A stretch of 15,325 nt of DNA. It comes from JBCCCJ01 sp039029315 (GTDB taxonomy: Bacteria > Bacteroidota > Bacteroidia > J057). This document shows, one piece after another, positions 1-7,084 of this stretch (the stretch's first letter is position 1; each line of letters starts with the position of its first letter). The position numbers and the translations under genes are program-made. A model generated the notes under the pieces. The model had not been told where the DNA came from, searched no databases, and saw only the letters and a program-made list of their open reading frames with translations. Location: contig JBCCGK010000173.1 in NCBI GenBank assembly GCA_039029315.1, positions 1-15,325 of the forward strand, written 5' to 3'.

Positions 1-36
1 AAGTTCTTGACAATCCAAGTCTAGTCCTTTTGCCCA

Positions 37-95
37 CCTCCTGCCTTATTTTATCGTCAGATAGCTCGCTATCTTTCTCAAAAATGCGTTGGAGG
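37..95. repeat. Imperfect ~60-bp extragenic palindrome
   Basis: The two arms run inward from CCTCC (37-41) and GGAGG (91-95). They share an ATTTT-like block and meet at AGATAGC (59-65) and GCTATCT (68-74). The core could form a 6-bp stem with a CTCG loop. It lies 58 bp upstream of the T9SS protein at 153 and has no T-tract, so it does not look like an intrinsic terminator. A REP-like dispersed element is my inference from its shape. Nothing else recognisable is seen in 1-152. Confidence 0.4.
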
Positions 96-152
96 AGCAC
101 AAAAATCCTGCAACTTAATGATCAGAAACTTAAGTCTTAAAATCCTAGTTAT

Positions 153-2063
153 ATGCGATTGGCAATTCTTTGTCTATTTCTTCCTCTGTATCTGCCCACA
201 GTTGCACAGTCTCTCCCTTGGCCAGCAGAAAGTCCTGTTCAGGATTCATATGGATATCGCTGGGAAACAAATACAGCCCCTACAGCAGCGCAATTCCAGT
301 GGGTCGCCATCGAGGGACTTGGCGAACAGATAGAACTCTCTGATGACAACACAGCAGGACCGTTTTCGCTTGGCATGCACTTTCCATATTACTGGCAGAC
401 CTATGATCACCTTTGGATTGGGGCAAATGGATATGTCTCTTTTGGATCTGGCATTCCCATTTCAGCCACAGCGAGTGGCTTTCCACTGTTGCCCAATCCA
501 CTTCAGCCCAATCATGTCATCGCTCCATTTTTGACAGATCTTACTGGCGCGGGGACCAATAACTCTGGCAGTGTGTGGATGTACAAGGATTCTCTCAATC
601 ATCGCTTCATCGTCTCCTGGATCGATTGGCCCTATGCAATGACTCAGCCTCCATTCCATGCAGGTTCCAATAGTTTTCAGTTGATTTTGAATGGAGCTGA
701 TTCCAGCATTCTATTCCAGTATCTTTCTATGAACGGCAATTGGGACCCAAGCTATGATCAAAGTTTGTATCCATTTGTAGTTGGTATAGAAAATCAATCT
801 GGAAATATGGGCCTGATGCCAACTGGTTTGCCAATCTCCAGGCAACTATTGCCGGTAGATAGCACTGCGATTCGGTTTATCCGGCCAGTGATGCCAAGGA
901 TTCCGATCCCGGACCTTTCGATTCGCTGGACGGACAATCCCCAAAACATGGGCATATTTCTCCCGTGGTCCCCCCCAGACGATCCATTCTGGCGACCTGC
1001 TCACCTCCTGGATGCCTATGTTCAAAACACTGGCATTGAGGATATTCAACAACAAATTGAGATCAGAAGCTGGATAAAAAATGCTGAAGGAAATGTAGTA
1101 TTCTCACGCACAAAACAACTCCCTTCTCTCAGCAAAGGAGAGGAACGCTACCTCCAATATTATGATCATTTTGACCCCCCTCATGCTGGCACCTATATGC
1201 AACAGACCTTTGTCGTGCAAAGCAACGCTTATGGAGACCTCAATATGACCAATGATAGCATGGGCATCGAATTGGTTGTCCTTGACTCTTCTCAATCTGA
1301 GCACCGACTCAGTTTTGAACAAACCGACAATACGAGTCCATTGTTTTTATATGAAGGCAATTCTGCTGCGGTTTGGTTTGAGCCTTATGGATATCCGGTA
1401 TTTGTTCGCTCACTGGAATACAATATGTTCCTCTCTGCCGGTTCCACCCCTCAATCCGGTTTTTTTGCCAGAATCTATGCCTTTGACCAGGATCATATTG
1501 TAGGTCCATTGTTATTTGAACAATTTATTCCTGTCACAGAAGTCGTTCTCCCTACAGGGTGGACCGAAGTCATATTGCCAGACCCAATCAGGATTGATCA
1601 TGATGGCTTTTTGGTCAGTTGGGAAACCGTAGATCCAAGCCTTCACTTGTTGACAGATCGTATGCCGCCATTTTCCAGACGAAGTTATGAGCAGATTGAT
1701 ACCCTCTGGCGCCCTGCCATATCTGCGTATAAAGAGGATTTGATGATCAGAGCTGTGGTGGATCATGCTTCTTCGATTCCATCGGTTGGGATTCAGGAAA
1801 CCGTCCCCTTTCTGGTGGAGATGCAGGTATTTCCAAATCCTGTAGGTGATATGCTGCATGTGCAGGCCCATCTGCCTTCTGTTCAATCAGTAGAACTCCG
1901 GCTGGTGGATTTGTTGGGGCAGACAGTGGCATCTCTGGCCCTTTCCCCAAGACAAACAATTGATTGGCGAGTGAATGTTGCAGATATCGCTGCGGGATTG
2001 TATCTGGTTCAGCTTAGAAGTTCGGCTCAATTGAGGACACAAAAGGTGGTGATACAGCCATAA
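153..2063 (+). CDS. T9SS type A sorting domain protein with nidogen-like N-terminus
   Basis: A 636-residue secreted protein. Residues 1-19 form a signal peptide (hydrophobic LAILCLFLPLYL, cleavage likely after TVAQ). Residues ~30-245 resemble the nidogen-like/beta-sandwich domain common in Bacteroidota exoproteins, with a SDDNTAGPFSLG block, WIGANGYVSFGSG near 88-100 and aromatic strands after it. Residues ~275-380 look like a CARDB-type adhesion fold (AYVQNTGIEDI), and ~385-545 is an unassigned beta-rich region. Residues ~556-636 are a T9SS C-terminal sorting domain: VFPNPVGDML, then LVDLLGQTV, then AAGLYLVQL and a basic tail. Such domains direct export through the outer membrane and often surface attachment. 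No catalytic motif is visible, so a structural or adhesive role is inference. The ATG at 153 is chosen because it starts the signal peptide. It lies on the opposite strand to the next gene, with which it converges. Confidence 0.85.
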   Translation: MRLAILCLFLPLYLPTVAQSLPWPAESPVQDSYGYRWETNTAPTAAQFQWVAIEGLGEQIELSDDNTAGPFSLGMHFPYYWQTYDHLWIGANGYVSFGSGIPISATASGFPLLPNPLQPNHVIAPFLTDLTGAGTNNSGSVWMYKDSLNHRFIVSWIDWPYAMTQPPFHAGSNSFQLILNGADSSILFQYLSMNGNWDPSYDQSLYPFVVGIENQSGNMGLMPTGLPISRQLLPVDSTAIRFIRPVMPRIPIPDLSIRWTDNPQNMGIFLPWSPPDDPFWRPAHLLDAYVQNTGIEDIQQQIEIRSWIKNAEGNVVFSRTKQLPSLSKGEERYLQYYDHFDPPHAGTYMQQTFVVQSNAYGDLNMTNDSMGIELVVLDSSQSEHRLSFEQTDNTSPLFLYEGNSAAVWFEPYGYPVFVRSLEYNMFLSAGSTPQSGFFARIYAFDQDHIVGPLLFEQFIPVTEVVLPTGWTEVILPDPIRIDHDGFLVSWETVDPSLHLLTDRMPPFSRRSYEQIDTLWRPAISAYKEDLMIRAVVDHASSIPSVGIQETVPFLVEMQVFPNPVGDMLHVQAHLPSVQSVELRLVDLLGQTVASLALSPRQTIDWRVNVADIAAGLYLVQLRSSAQLRTQKVVIQP

Positions 2064-2191
2064 GTAGTTGCAATGACAAATTCAGGAGGTTACCCCATAT
2101 TGCCTCGACAGGAAAAATGAAAGAGTGTCAAGCGCATGTAATTAAGTAAGAGGACAAATTTATATCTGACAATCATCTTCCACCCTCTCGC

Positions 2192-2209
2192 TCTCCCGCC
2201 AGCGGGAGA
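2192..2209. repeat. GC-rich perfect hairpin, REP-like
   Basis: TCTCCCGC and GCGGGAGA are perfect 8-bp arms around CA. The hairpin lies in the 272-bp gap between the convergent genes ending at 2063 and 2336. It has no T-tract on either side, so a repeat element or a non-canonical bidirectional stop fits better than a standard terminator. Confidence 0.5.
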
Positions 2210-2231
2210 CATCAACCCACAAGGCCAGAAA

Positions 2232-2265
2232 TCAACGATTTCCCCCTTTGGAGGGGGTTGGGGGA
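2232..2265. repeat. REP-like element with CCCCCT/AGGGGG hairpin
   Basis: A small palindromic AAATC-aac-GATTT block is followed by CCCCCT (2242-2247), TTGG and AGGGGG (2252-2257), then a G-rich tail. The 13-mer TCAACGATTTCCC at 2232-2244 recurs in the same orientation at 3802-3814 on the other side of the DUF1501 gene. The remainder of 2064-2335 holds no gene that I can support. Confidence 0.45.
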
Positions 2266-2335
2266 GGAACAAGATCCCACAATGTAATTGTGTCTCCTAA
2301 CTTATTCAATCCTGACTTTGCCAAGATGCTGATGT

Positions 2336-3754
2336 CTAGACCAGGATTTGCTGGACAACGATCCCTTTTCCATCAGGTGTGGTGTAGACAGGACGCCCTT
2401 CCACCACATAATTCGTTTCTGCATCTATCCCAAGGGCGTGATAAATAGTCTGATGAATCTGATCAATAACTACCGGCTCAGTAATCGCTTTGCAGGGTCG
2501 TTCATCAGCAGTTTTGCCATGAACATGACCTTGTTTGACTCCTCCTCCCCACATCAGGATTGGGCAGCCATCAGTAAAGTGTCTGTGCATGCCATAATTC
2601 TTCATTTCCTCTATCTTATCTGGCACATGCACCTGATCTTTGACTGTTTTTCCAGGCCTTCCTTCCATCACCATGTCCCGGCTGAATTCACTGGCCAACA
2701 CAATCAGGGTTCGATCCAAATGGCCAGAAGCTTCCAGATCGAGGATTAATTGTGCGATTGGCCGATCAATCCGTTGTTTCATCTTTTCCAGTCTGGTATG
2801 CCCATTTTCATGCGTATCCCATCCGAGGAAAGGTTCATATTCAGTTGTTACACTCACAAATCTAGCACCTGACTGTATCAATCGTTTGGCCAGCAAACAC
2901 CCCTGCCCAAATCTTCCTGTATTGTAGGTTTCGAAGCTTTCTTTTGCCTCCTGCCCTAGATCAAATGCACGAGCCTCTGGCGAATTCAGCAGTCGATAAG
3001 CCTGCTCCATCGAGCGGACCAAGGATTCTTGTTGGTAGTCACTCCCATGTTGCCCCATTGGAGATTGTTTCACCAACTCTTTGTACAAGGCATGTCGAGC
3101 AGCAAATCTACTGGGAGGCATGCCCGCAGGTGGCTTGACCGTCTCCAATCCACTTCCGGGATCAGGAATAAAAAATGGACCAAACTCTGTTCCCAAAAAA
3201 CCCGCGGAATGAAATGCCTTCAATTCTTCTCCTTCTCCAACAGTAAATCGCTGCCCAATATCGATAAAGGGGGGAATAACAGGATTGATCGGGCCTAATT
3301 CTTTGGCAATCCAGGCCCCGATATGAGGGGGTTGTATCGGTTGGGGCGGTTCGTAGCAGGTATGCCAATGATACTGATGGCGGGTATGAAGAATATGCCC
3401 CAAATCAGCAGCGCGATAAGATCGAATGATCGTTCCTCTATCCATCACTTTCCCAATTTCCTGCAAGCCCTGGGAGAATTCCAATCCGTCTATCACTGTA
3501 GGGACTGATGGGAATGTGCTGAGAATGCGCTTGCTTTCAATCCCTTTTTCAAATGGGGTGTATCGCTTGGGGTCAAAGGTCTCCGTATGTGCCATGCCGC
3601 CTGCCATCCACAACAGTATCACAGCATCGGCAGTGGCATTGCGTCTGTATCTTTGTCCACAACTGCTTAAAAAGCTTGCAGCCGGAATACTGGCAGCCAT
3701 AGCAGCCAGACTGGCTTTCTGCATTTGTTGGAGAAATTCGCGGCGAGTGGTCAT
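2336..3754 (-). CDS. DUF1501 domain protein, Tat-type lipoprotein
   Basis: A 472-residue protein of the DUF1501 family, whose fold is related to sulfatases and alkaline phosphatases and whose biochemical role is not established. The N-terminus has a twin-arginine stretch (TTRREFL, residues 2-8), a hydrophobic segment to about residue 28 and a lipobox-like LSSC (C32), suggesting Tat export as a lipoprotein. Family landmarks are LLWMAGGMAHTETFDPK near 47-63, IGAWIAKELG at 145-154, GWDTHENG at 311-318 and LIVLASEFSRD at 350-360. The family more often has EFGR than EFSR. The start is set at 3754 because translation from the upstream ATG at 3835 would put 27 residues before the signal peptide. DUF1501 genes are commonly paired with DUF1549/DUF1553 cytochrome-type partners. 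None is present here, so its partner is unknown. Confidence 0.88.
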   Translation of the reverse strand: MTTRREFLQQMQKASLAAMAASIPAASFLSSCGQRYRRNATADAVILLWMAGGMAHTETFDPKRYTPFEKGIESKRILSTFPSVPTVIDGLEFSQGLQEIGKVMDRGTIIRSYRAADLGHILHTRHQYHWHTCYEPPQPIQPPHIGAWIAKELGPINPVIPPFIDIGQRFTVGEGEELKAFHSAGFLGTEFGPFFIPDPGSGLETVKPPAGMPPSRFAARHALYKELVKQSPMGQHGSDYQQESLVRSMEQAYRLLNSPEARAFDLGQEAKESFETYNTGRFGQGCLLAKRLIQSGARFVSVTTEYEPFLGWDTHENGHTRLEKMKQRIDRPIAQLILDLEASGHLDRTLIVLASEFSRDMVMEGRPGKTVKDQVHVPDKIEEMKNYGMHRHFTDGCPILMWGGGVKQGHVHGKTADERPCKAITEPVVIDQIHQTIYHALGIDAETNYVVEGRPVYTTPDGKGIVVQQILV

Positions 3755-3776
3755 GAGCAGGTAATTAAGCAATGAC

Positions 3777-3805
3777 AGTATAGGGGATTTGTGTACAAAA
3801 GTCAA
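3777..3805 (-). promoter_or_regulatory. Sigma70-like -35/-10 pair before DUF1501 gene
   Basis: On the minus strand TTGACT (plus 3800-3805) and TATACT (plus 3777-3782) are separated by exactly 17 bp. Transcription would begin about 15 nt before the ATG at 3754. Each hexamer matches the proteobacterial consensus at 5 of 6 positions. Because Bacteroidota primary sigma factors usually prefer a different -33/-7 pair, this may be coincidence. Confidence 0.3.
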
Positions 3806-3838
3806 CGATTTCCCTCCTTGAATGCCCAAGGTCATTCA
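3802..3838. repeat. Second, degenerate copy of TCAACGATTTCCC element
   Basis: Positions 3802-3814 are identical to 2232-2244. The following bases diverge (TCCTTGAA against CCTTTGGA). A 6-bp stem, TGAATG (3819-3824) with CATTCA (3833-3838), follows. The 231-bp divergent gap 3755-3985 otherwise holds only putative promoters. Confidence 0.35.
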
Positions 3839-3985
3839 TTTTCCCTCATCAATCGGTATATGGATTCTAACAAACAGACAAGGACTTACTCTCTCGTATG
3901 CCTGACACCTACCCGCCACCAACCAGCATGCGAACTTGTCATATTTTTTCTATCTTAATCCAAGCACTCTTTAGTTTGACGTCTT

Positions 3986-4609
3986 ATGCCTAGTCGATTT
4001 ATCTTTTTCTACCTGCTATCCTCCATTCTTCTTCTATCCACGCTTCCGTCTCTTTCGGCACAAACTGCTCTCCAATTCGCCAAACAAGGGAAAGAATATG
4101 CACTTCAAGGGAATTACGACGCCGCAATTCAAGCCTACGAAGCTTCATTGAGAGCCAATCGTCATCAGGGACATACACATTATTATTTGGGGATTTGCTA
4201 CTTCGAGACTGAACAGTATGAGCTGGCGATTCGATCCTTTACCAGGGCCATTGCCATTTATGCCGGGGATCCGCTGTATTTTGATTTTAGGGGCAGGTGT
4301 CTCGCCCGTCTGGAGAAATATAGTGAGGCCCTGGACGATTACGATACAGCTGTAGAGATGGCCCCACTTAACAATCAATTTCGATATCATCGGGGCCTGA
4401 GTTGGGCAGCCCTCGGAGATCATAAAGAAGCAATTAAGGATTTTGATTTTGCAATCAGCCAGGAACATCGAGTTGGAGATTACTATCGGAGCAGAGGCAT
4501 GTGCAAAATTGCATTGGGAGATCGGACAGGTGCATGCATGGATCTGCAACAAGCTCTGGAGTTACACGCTTTCAATGCCAAATATCTCCTAAAAAAACAT
4601 TGCCAATGA
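3986..4609 (+). CDS. Exported tetratricopeptide repeat protein
   Basis: A 207-residue protein with a signal peptide (FIFFYLLSSILLLSTL, cleavage likely at LSA-Q, residue 25) followed by about five consecutive 34-residue TPR units filling residues ~27-195. Repeat hallmarks recur at a 34-residue step: GNYDAAIQAYEASL, EQYELAIRSFTRAI, EKYSEALDDYDTAV, GDHKEAIKDFDFAI and GDRTGACMDLQQAL. TPRs form a superhelical scaffold for protein-protein contacts. With a signal peptide and no membrane anchor, the protein is probably periplasmic. Its partner cannot be inferred. The ATG at 3986 begins the signal peptide. miaE follows 55 bp downstream on the same strand, so the two may be co-transcribed, although the intervening palindrome could also give miaE separate control. 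Confidence 0.85.
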   Translation: MPSRFIFFYLLSSILLLSTLPSLSAQTALQFAKQGKEYALQGNYDAAIQAYEASLRANRHQGHTHYYLGICYFETEQYELAIRSFTRAIAIYAGDPLYFDFRGRCLARLEKYSEALDDYDTAVEMAPLNNQFRYHRGLSWAALGDHKEAIKDFDFAISQEHRVGDYYRSRGMCKIALGDRTGACMDLQQALELHAFNAKYLLKKHCQ

Positions 4610-4640
4610 TCCCTTGCTTGCTGCCTTGAGGTCCAATCCG

Positions 4641-4660
4641 TAATTTTGCCTGCAAAATTA
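4641..4660. promoter_or_regulatory. 20-bp perfect palindrome abutting miaE start
   Basis: TAATTTTGC and GCAAAATTA are perfect 9-bp arms around CT, ending 4 bp before the ATG at 4665. As DNA it has the look of a dimeric regulator's operator. As RNA it would place a hairpin over the ribosome landing zone. Either would affect miaE expression. No T-tract follows, which argues against termination after the TPR gene. Confidence 0.45.
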
Positions 4661-4664
4661 TTGT

Positions 4665-5249
4665 ATGAAACTGTCTGCTGACCTCGTTTGCCAAAGTCCT
4701 GATGGATGGATAAAAGCTGTCCTGGAGGATTTTGATACCTTTTTACAAGACCATGCAGATTGTGAGCGCAAAGCTTCTGCCATGGCGATGAGTTTTGTCG
4801 CAAGATATCCAGACAGATTAGAGATTCTTCCTGAATTGATTGAGACTGCAGTAGAAGAGTTGGAACATTTTCAGCAAGTATATCAAATCATGGAAAAACG
4901 AGGTGTCCGGCTTCCTGCAAAAATGACACAGGATCTCTATGTCAAGGAGTTGTTGTCACATTGTCGCACTGGCAGAGATGAGCGATTCATCGACAGGATG
5001 TTGTGGGCCTCCGTGATCGAATGTCGGGGAGCAGAGCGATTCCGATTAGTATATCAATCACTTCCCGTTGGAGCGTTGAAGGAGTTTTATCACCAGTTAT
5101 GGGCTTCCGAAGCCAAGCATGGTCATATCTTTGTAAAGATGCTGTTCAACTATTTTCCTGAAGAGCCGATCTACAAGCGCTTGTATGAATTGGTAGAGAT
5201 CGAAGCGGAAGCCTTGCTGAGATTACCCATCAGACCCGCCCTTCATTGA
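4665..5249 (+). CDS. miaE: tRNA-(ms2io6A)-hydroxylase MiaE
   Basis: A 194-residue non-haem diiron monooxygenase that hydroxylates the isopentenyl side chain of 2-methylthio-N6-isopentenyladenosine at tRNA position 37, using O2. The ferritin-like four-helix ligand pattern is complete: E34 in DHADCERKAS, E65 and H68 in the ExxH of EELEHF, E119 (with E124 nearby) in IECRGAERF, and E149 and H152 in the ExxH of ASEAKHGH. The length is typical for the family. The enzyme depends on earlier MiaA and MiaB modifications, and those genes are not in the window. The ATG at 4665 lacks a Shine-Dalgarno sequence, as is usual in Bacteroidota. It lies 55 bp after the TPR gene and converges with the methyltransferase gene, whose stop is 50 bp away. 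Confidence 0.93.
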   Translation: MKLSADLVCQSPDGWIKAVLEDFDTFLQDHADCERKASAMAMSFVARYPDRLEILPELIETAVEELEHFQQVYQIMEKRGVRLPAKMTQDLYVKELLSHCRTGRDERFIDRMLWASVIECRGAERFRLVYQSLPVGALKEFYHQLWASEAKHGHIFVKMLFNYFPEEPIYKRLYELVEIEAEALLRLPIRPALH

Positions 5250-5263
5250 GGAGTTGTTTTCAA

Positions 5264-5293
5264 GCCAGAAGGAGAAAAAACAAATCTCCTGGC
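5264..5293. terminator. Weak hairpin between convergent genes
   Basis: AGGAGA (5270-5275) pairs with TCTCCT (5285-5290) around an A-rich loop. Outer GCC/GGC can pair if a 3-nt bulge is allowed. It is the only stem in the 50-bp gap between the stops of miaE and the methyltransferase. No canonical T-tract follows in either direction, so a bidirectional terminator role is tentative. Confidence 0.25.
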
Positions 5294-5299
5294 CAAATA

Positions 5300-6517
5300 T
5301 CAACGGATCAGATGGGCTTGAATCAGATGTTTGGTCCCCCCAAGATTGGTACAAATCAGATAAGTCTCTCCCCCCTCCCAGATGCGTAATTGTTGGCGAA
5401 TTTGCTTCACTGTCAGCGGAAATTCACGCCTGAGCAGATGAGCCTGCTGGATGGAAGTGGAAGTGAGCCATTTTCTGAGTTGTCGGGGCTTGTATGGGTG
5501 TATTTCCTGAATTTGCCAGACTCTACCAGGAAATGATTCAGCGATCTCTTCAGAAAAGAAAAATCCCATGGGATGATTCCAAGCACCTGGAAGCTGCGGA
5601 AAATAGTCCGTCATCAGGTGTGGCATCGATTGAGTTTTGTAAAAAGCGACATCGGCTTCATAGAGATAGCGAGGAACCGAAGGAAGATCAGAAGCAGGGA
5701 GTTGTGGCAACGGAAATGGAAACGAATATTGCAAATGTGATCCATGCCGAACTAATTGAAGGTCCAACGCTATTTCAGAAGTAGGGAAATTTCTGTTTTT
5801 CTTGTTGCATATATGAATCAATAGTTCTTTGCAATCATTCCCGATAGACACCACTGTCATGTTGTCAAGCTGTGAAAATTGACGGGCAGCCTCATGAAGG
5901 TCAAATAATGGAGACAATTTGACAAGAACCTCTTTGCCCCATGCCAACATATGTGGCATCAGGTCAAGCAAATTGGGCTGACATGCCTCCAAAAGGAAGA
6001 CGCGTTTTCCCTTGGAATCTCGTCGAGAGGGGTCAACATAGATTAGATCAAATTTTTCTCCTTTGTAGGCAGACAGAAACATTTCTGCTGTTTGTGAGAA
6101 AATCTTCACGTTGGATATTCCCATTAATTGCATATTATACCTTCCTATCTCAGCTAAAACAGGATTGGGTTCCAATGCAATTACCTCTTCGAACTGTTTG
6201 GCAAAGTGAATCGTATCTACGCCAAGTCCCATGGTCAAATCGAGGCAGCGGGTCCCCGAAACAGATTTGAAAGAGGCCGCTAACTCACTGCTGGCCTGTT
6301 CATAAGCGAAGGTAGGAATGATACAGCGGGCCAGATAATAGGATGGACATTTCTTTTTGGCTTTTTGAAGGTTTTTGAGTTGAGTGGAAACAAGAGCAGA
6401 GGAAATCTCGTTAGTAGAATGAGTGAGCGCAAACTCAATAGGATTTGTCTCCAAATTTGCTTCAATTAGTTGCCTTATCTTATCACGTGTTAGAATTCCA
6501 AATTCTTCCTGAGTCAT
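5300..6517 (-). CDS. THUMP-like class I SAM-dependent methyltransferase
   Basis: A 405-residue protein. The Rossmann methyltransferase core shows motif I LDLTMGLGVDT (92-102), acidic motif II VIALEPN (112-118), and a catalytic-region block YVDPSRRD (160-167) followed by VKLSP (199-203). The C-terminal ~335-405 (HPYKPRQLRKWL, RREFPL, IRQQLRIWEGGETYLICT) matches the THUMP-like domain found in Bacteroidota homologues, which I recall as resembling Porphyromonas PG_1098. The target is probably RNA, but neither site nor base is known, so no gene name is given. Translation could start at a TTG at 6547, adding ten residues. I prefer the ATG at 6517 because the added residues look non-conserved and a candidate promoter motif overlaps the TTG. 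It is transcribed divergently from the small lipoprotein gene. Confidence 0.85.
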   Translation of the reverse strand: MTQEEFGILTRDKIRQLIEANLETNPIEFALTHSTNEISSALVSTQLKNLQKAKKKCPSYYLARCIIPTFAYEQASSELAASFKSVSGTRCLDLTMGLGVDTIHFAKQFEEVIALEPNPVLAEIGRYNMQLMGISNVKIFSQTAEMFLSAYKGEKFDLIYVDPSRRDSKGKRVFLLEACQPNLLDLMPHMLAWGKEVLVKLSPLFDLHEAARQFSQLDNMTVVSIGNDCKELLIHICNKKNRNFPTSEIALDLQLVRHGSHLQYSFPFPLPQLPASDLPSVPRYLYEADVAFYKTQSMPHLMTDYFPQLPGAWNHPMGFFFSEEIAESFPGRVWQIQEIHPYKPRQLRKWLTSTSIQQAHLLRREFPLTVKQIRQQLRIWEGGETYLICTNLGGTKHLIQAHLIR

Positions 6518-6544
6518 CTGAATGTTGAAATTTTTACTTTTACG

Positions 6545-6553
6545 CAAAATCTA
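6545..6553 (-). promoter_or_regulatory. Candidate -7 element TAGATTTTG
   Basis: The nonamer lies 27 nt upstream of the methyltransferase ATG at 6517. It resembles the Bacteroidota -7 consensus TAnnTTTG with one extra base. No clear -33 element was found. If real, the RNA would start downstream of the TTG at 6547, supporting the ATG start. Confidence 0.28.
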
Positions 6554-6594
6554 TTTATTTGCTGTGCCTATCATGGCTCCTCCTCGTTAAACCT

Positions 6595-6603
6595 TAATCT
6601 TTG
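6595..6603 (+). promoter_or_regulatory. Candidate -7 element TAATCTTTG
   Basis: The motif follows the same TA-N3-TTTG pattern and ends 5 nt before the small lipoprotein ATG at 6609. Use as a promoter would give a nearly leaderless transcript. No -33 box is evident. Confidence 0.22.
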
Positions 6604-6608
6604 AGAAT

Positions 6609-6734
6609 ATGAAGCGTATTAAGCAGATTCTTTTGGCCCTTCTGGTATTGTTTGCTCTTGCAACAACCATGACCACCACAGGTTGTACTTCTGGAAAAGT
6701 ATGTCAGGCCAAAAAGGTCGGCAATCATAGATAA
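6609..6734 (+). CDS. 41-residue predicted lipoprotein upstream of ytxJ
   Basis: A short ORF encoding MKRIKQILLALLVLFALATT followed by MTTTGCTSGKVCQAKKVGNHR. It has a textbook lipoprotein signal: a basic start (K2, R3, K5), a hydrophobic core at residues 7-18 and a lipobox-like TTGC with the lipidated cysteine at C26. The mature peptide would be only 16 residues, with one more cysteine (C32) and a basic end. The stop is 4 bp before the ytxJ ATG at 6739, so the two are almost certainly co-transcribed and probably translationally coupled. I do not recognise a family. C32 next to a thiol-redox gene suggests a redox link, but this is inference. It might instead be mainly a translated leader for ytxJ. 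Confidence 0.7.
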   Translation: MKRIKQILLALLVLFALATTMTTTGCTSGKVCQAKKVGNHR

Positions 6735-6738
6735 TTAC

Positions 6739-7077
6739 ATGAATCTTTGGAAAGATTTTAGACAAACAGATCAATTGGCGACTATTATCAAACAATCATT
6801 TGAGCGTCCCCAATTGATCTTCAAGCATTCTATTAGTTGTGGCATCTCAGCTCAGATTCGATATCAATTGGAATCTGCATCTGAAGATCTGAGCGAAATC
6901 GCTGACCTACACTATCTTGATTTGATTAATTTTAGACCTACCTCCAATTTGGTTGCCAATCAGTTGGGAGTTCCTCACCAATCTCCGCAGGTGCTGTTGA
7001 TCAAAGATGGAAAAGTCGTCTATCACTCAAGTCACTTCGGCATCCGTACAGACAAAATTATGGCTGCGGTAGCTTGA
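6739..7077 (+). CDS. ytxJ: YtxJ-type monothiol bacilliredoxin
   Basis: A 112-residue thioredoxin-fold protein of the YtxJ (BrxC-like) family, associated with bacillithiol systems and thought to remove bacillithiol from protein mixed disulfides. Family features are LIFKHSISCGIS (27-37) with the single active-site cysteine C34, then DLINFRPTSNLVANQLGVPHQSPQ with the cis-proline region before the final strands, and LLIKDGKVVYHSSHFGI. The CxxS-like arrangement (C34, S37) is typical of a monothiol enzyme. The length matches the family. It is intracellular, with no signal peptide. It follows the small lipoprotein gene by 4 bp and converges with an OsmC-family gene whose stop is 7 bp away. No bacillithiol biosynthesis gene (bshA, bshB or bshC) is in the window. 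Confidence 0.9.
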   Translation: MNLWKDFRQTDQLATIIKQSFERPQLIFKHSISCGISAQIRYQLESASEDLSEIADLHYLDLINFRPTSNLVANQLGVPHQSPQVLLIKDGKVVYHSSHFGIRTDKIMAAVA

Positions 7078-7084
7078 ATCATCT

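Noticed and set aside
3755..3835. 27-residue extension of the DUF1501 protein
   Set aside because: It would bury the twin-arginine signal and covers the repeat and promoter-like sequences.
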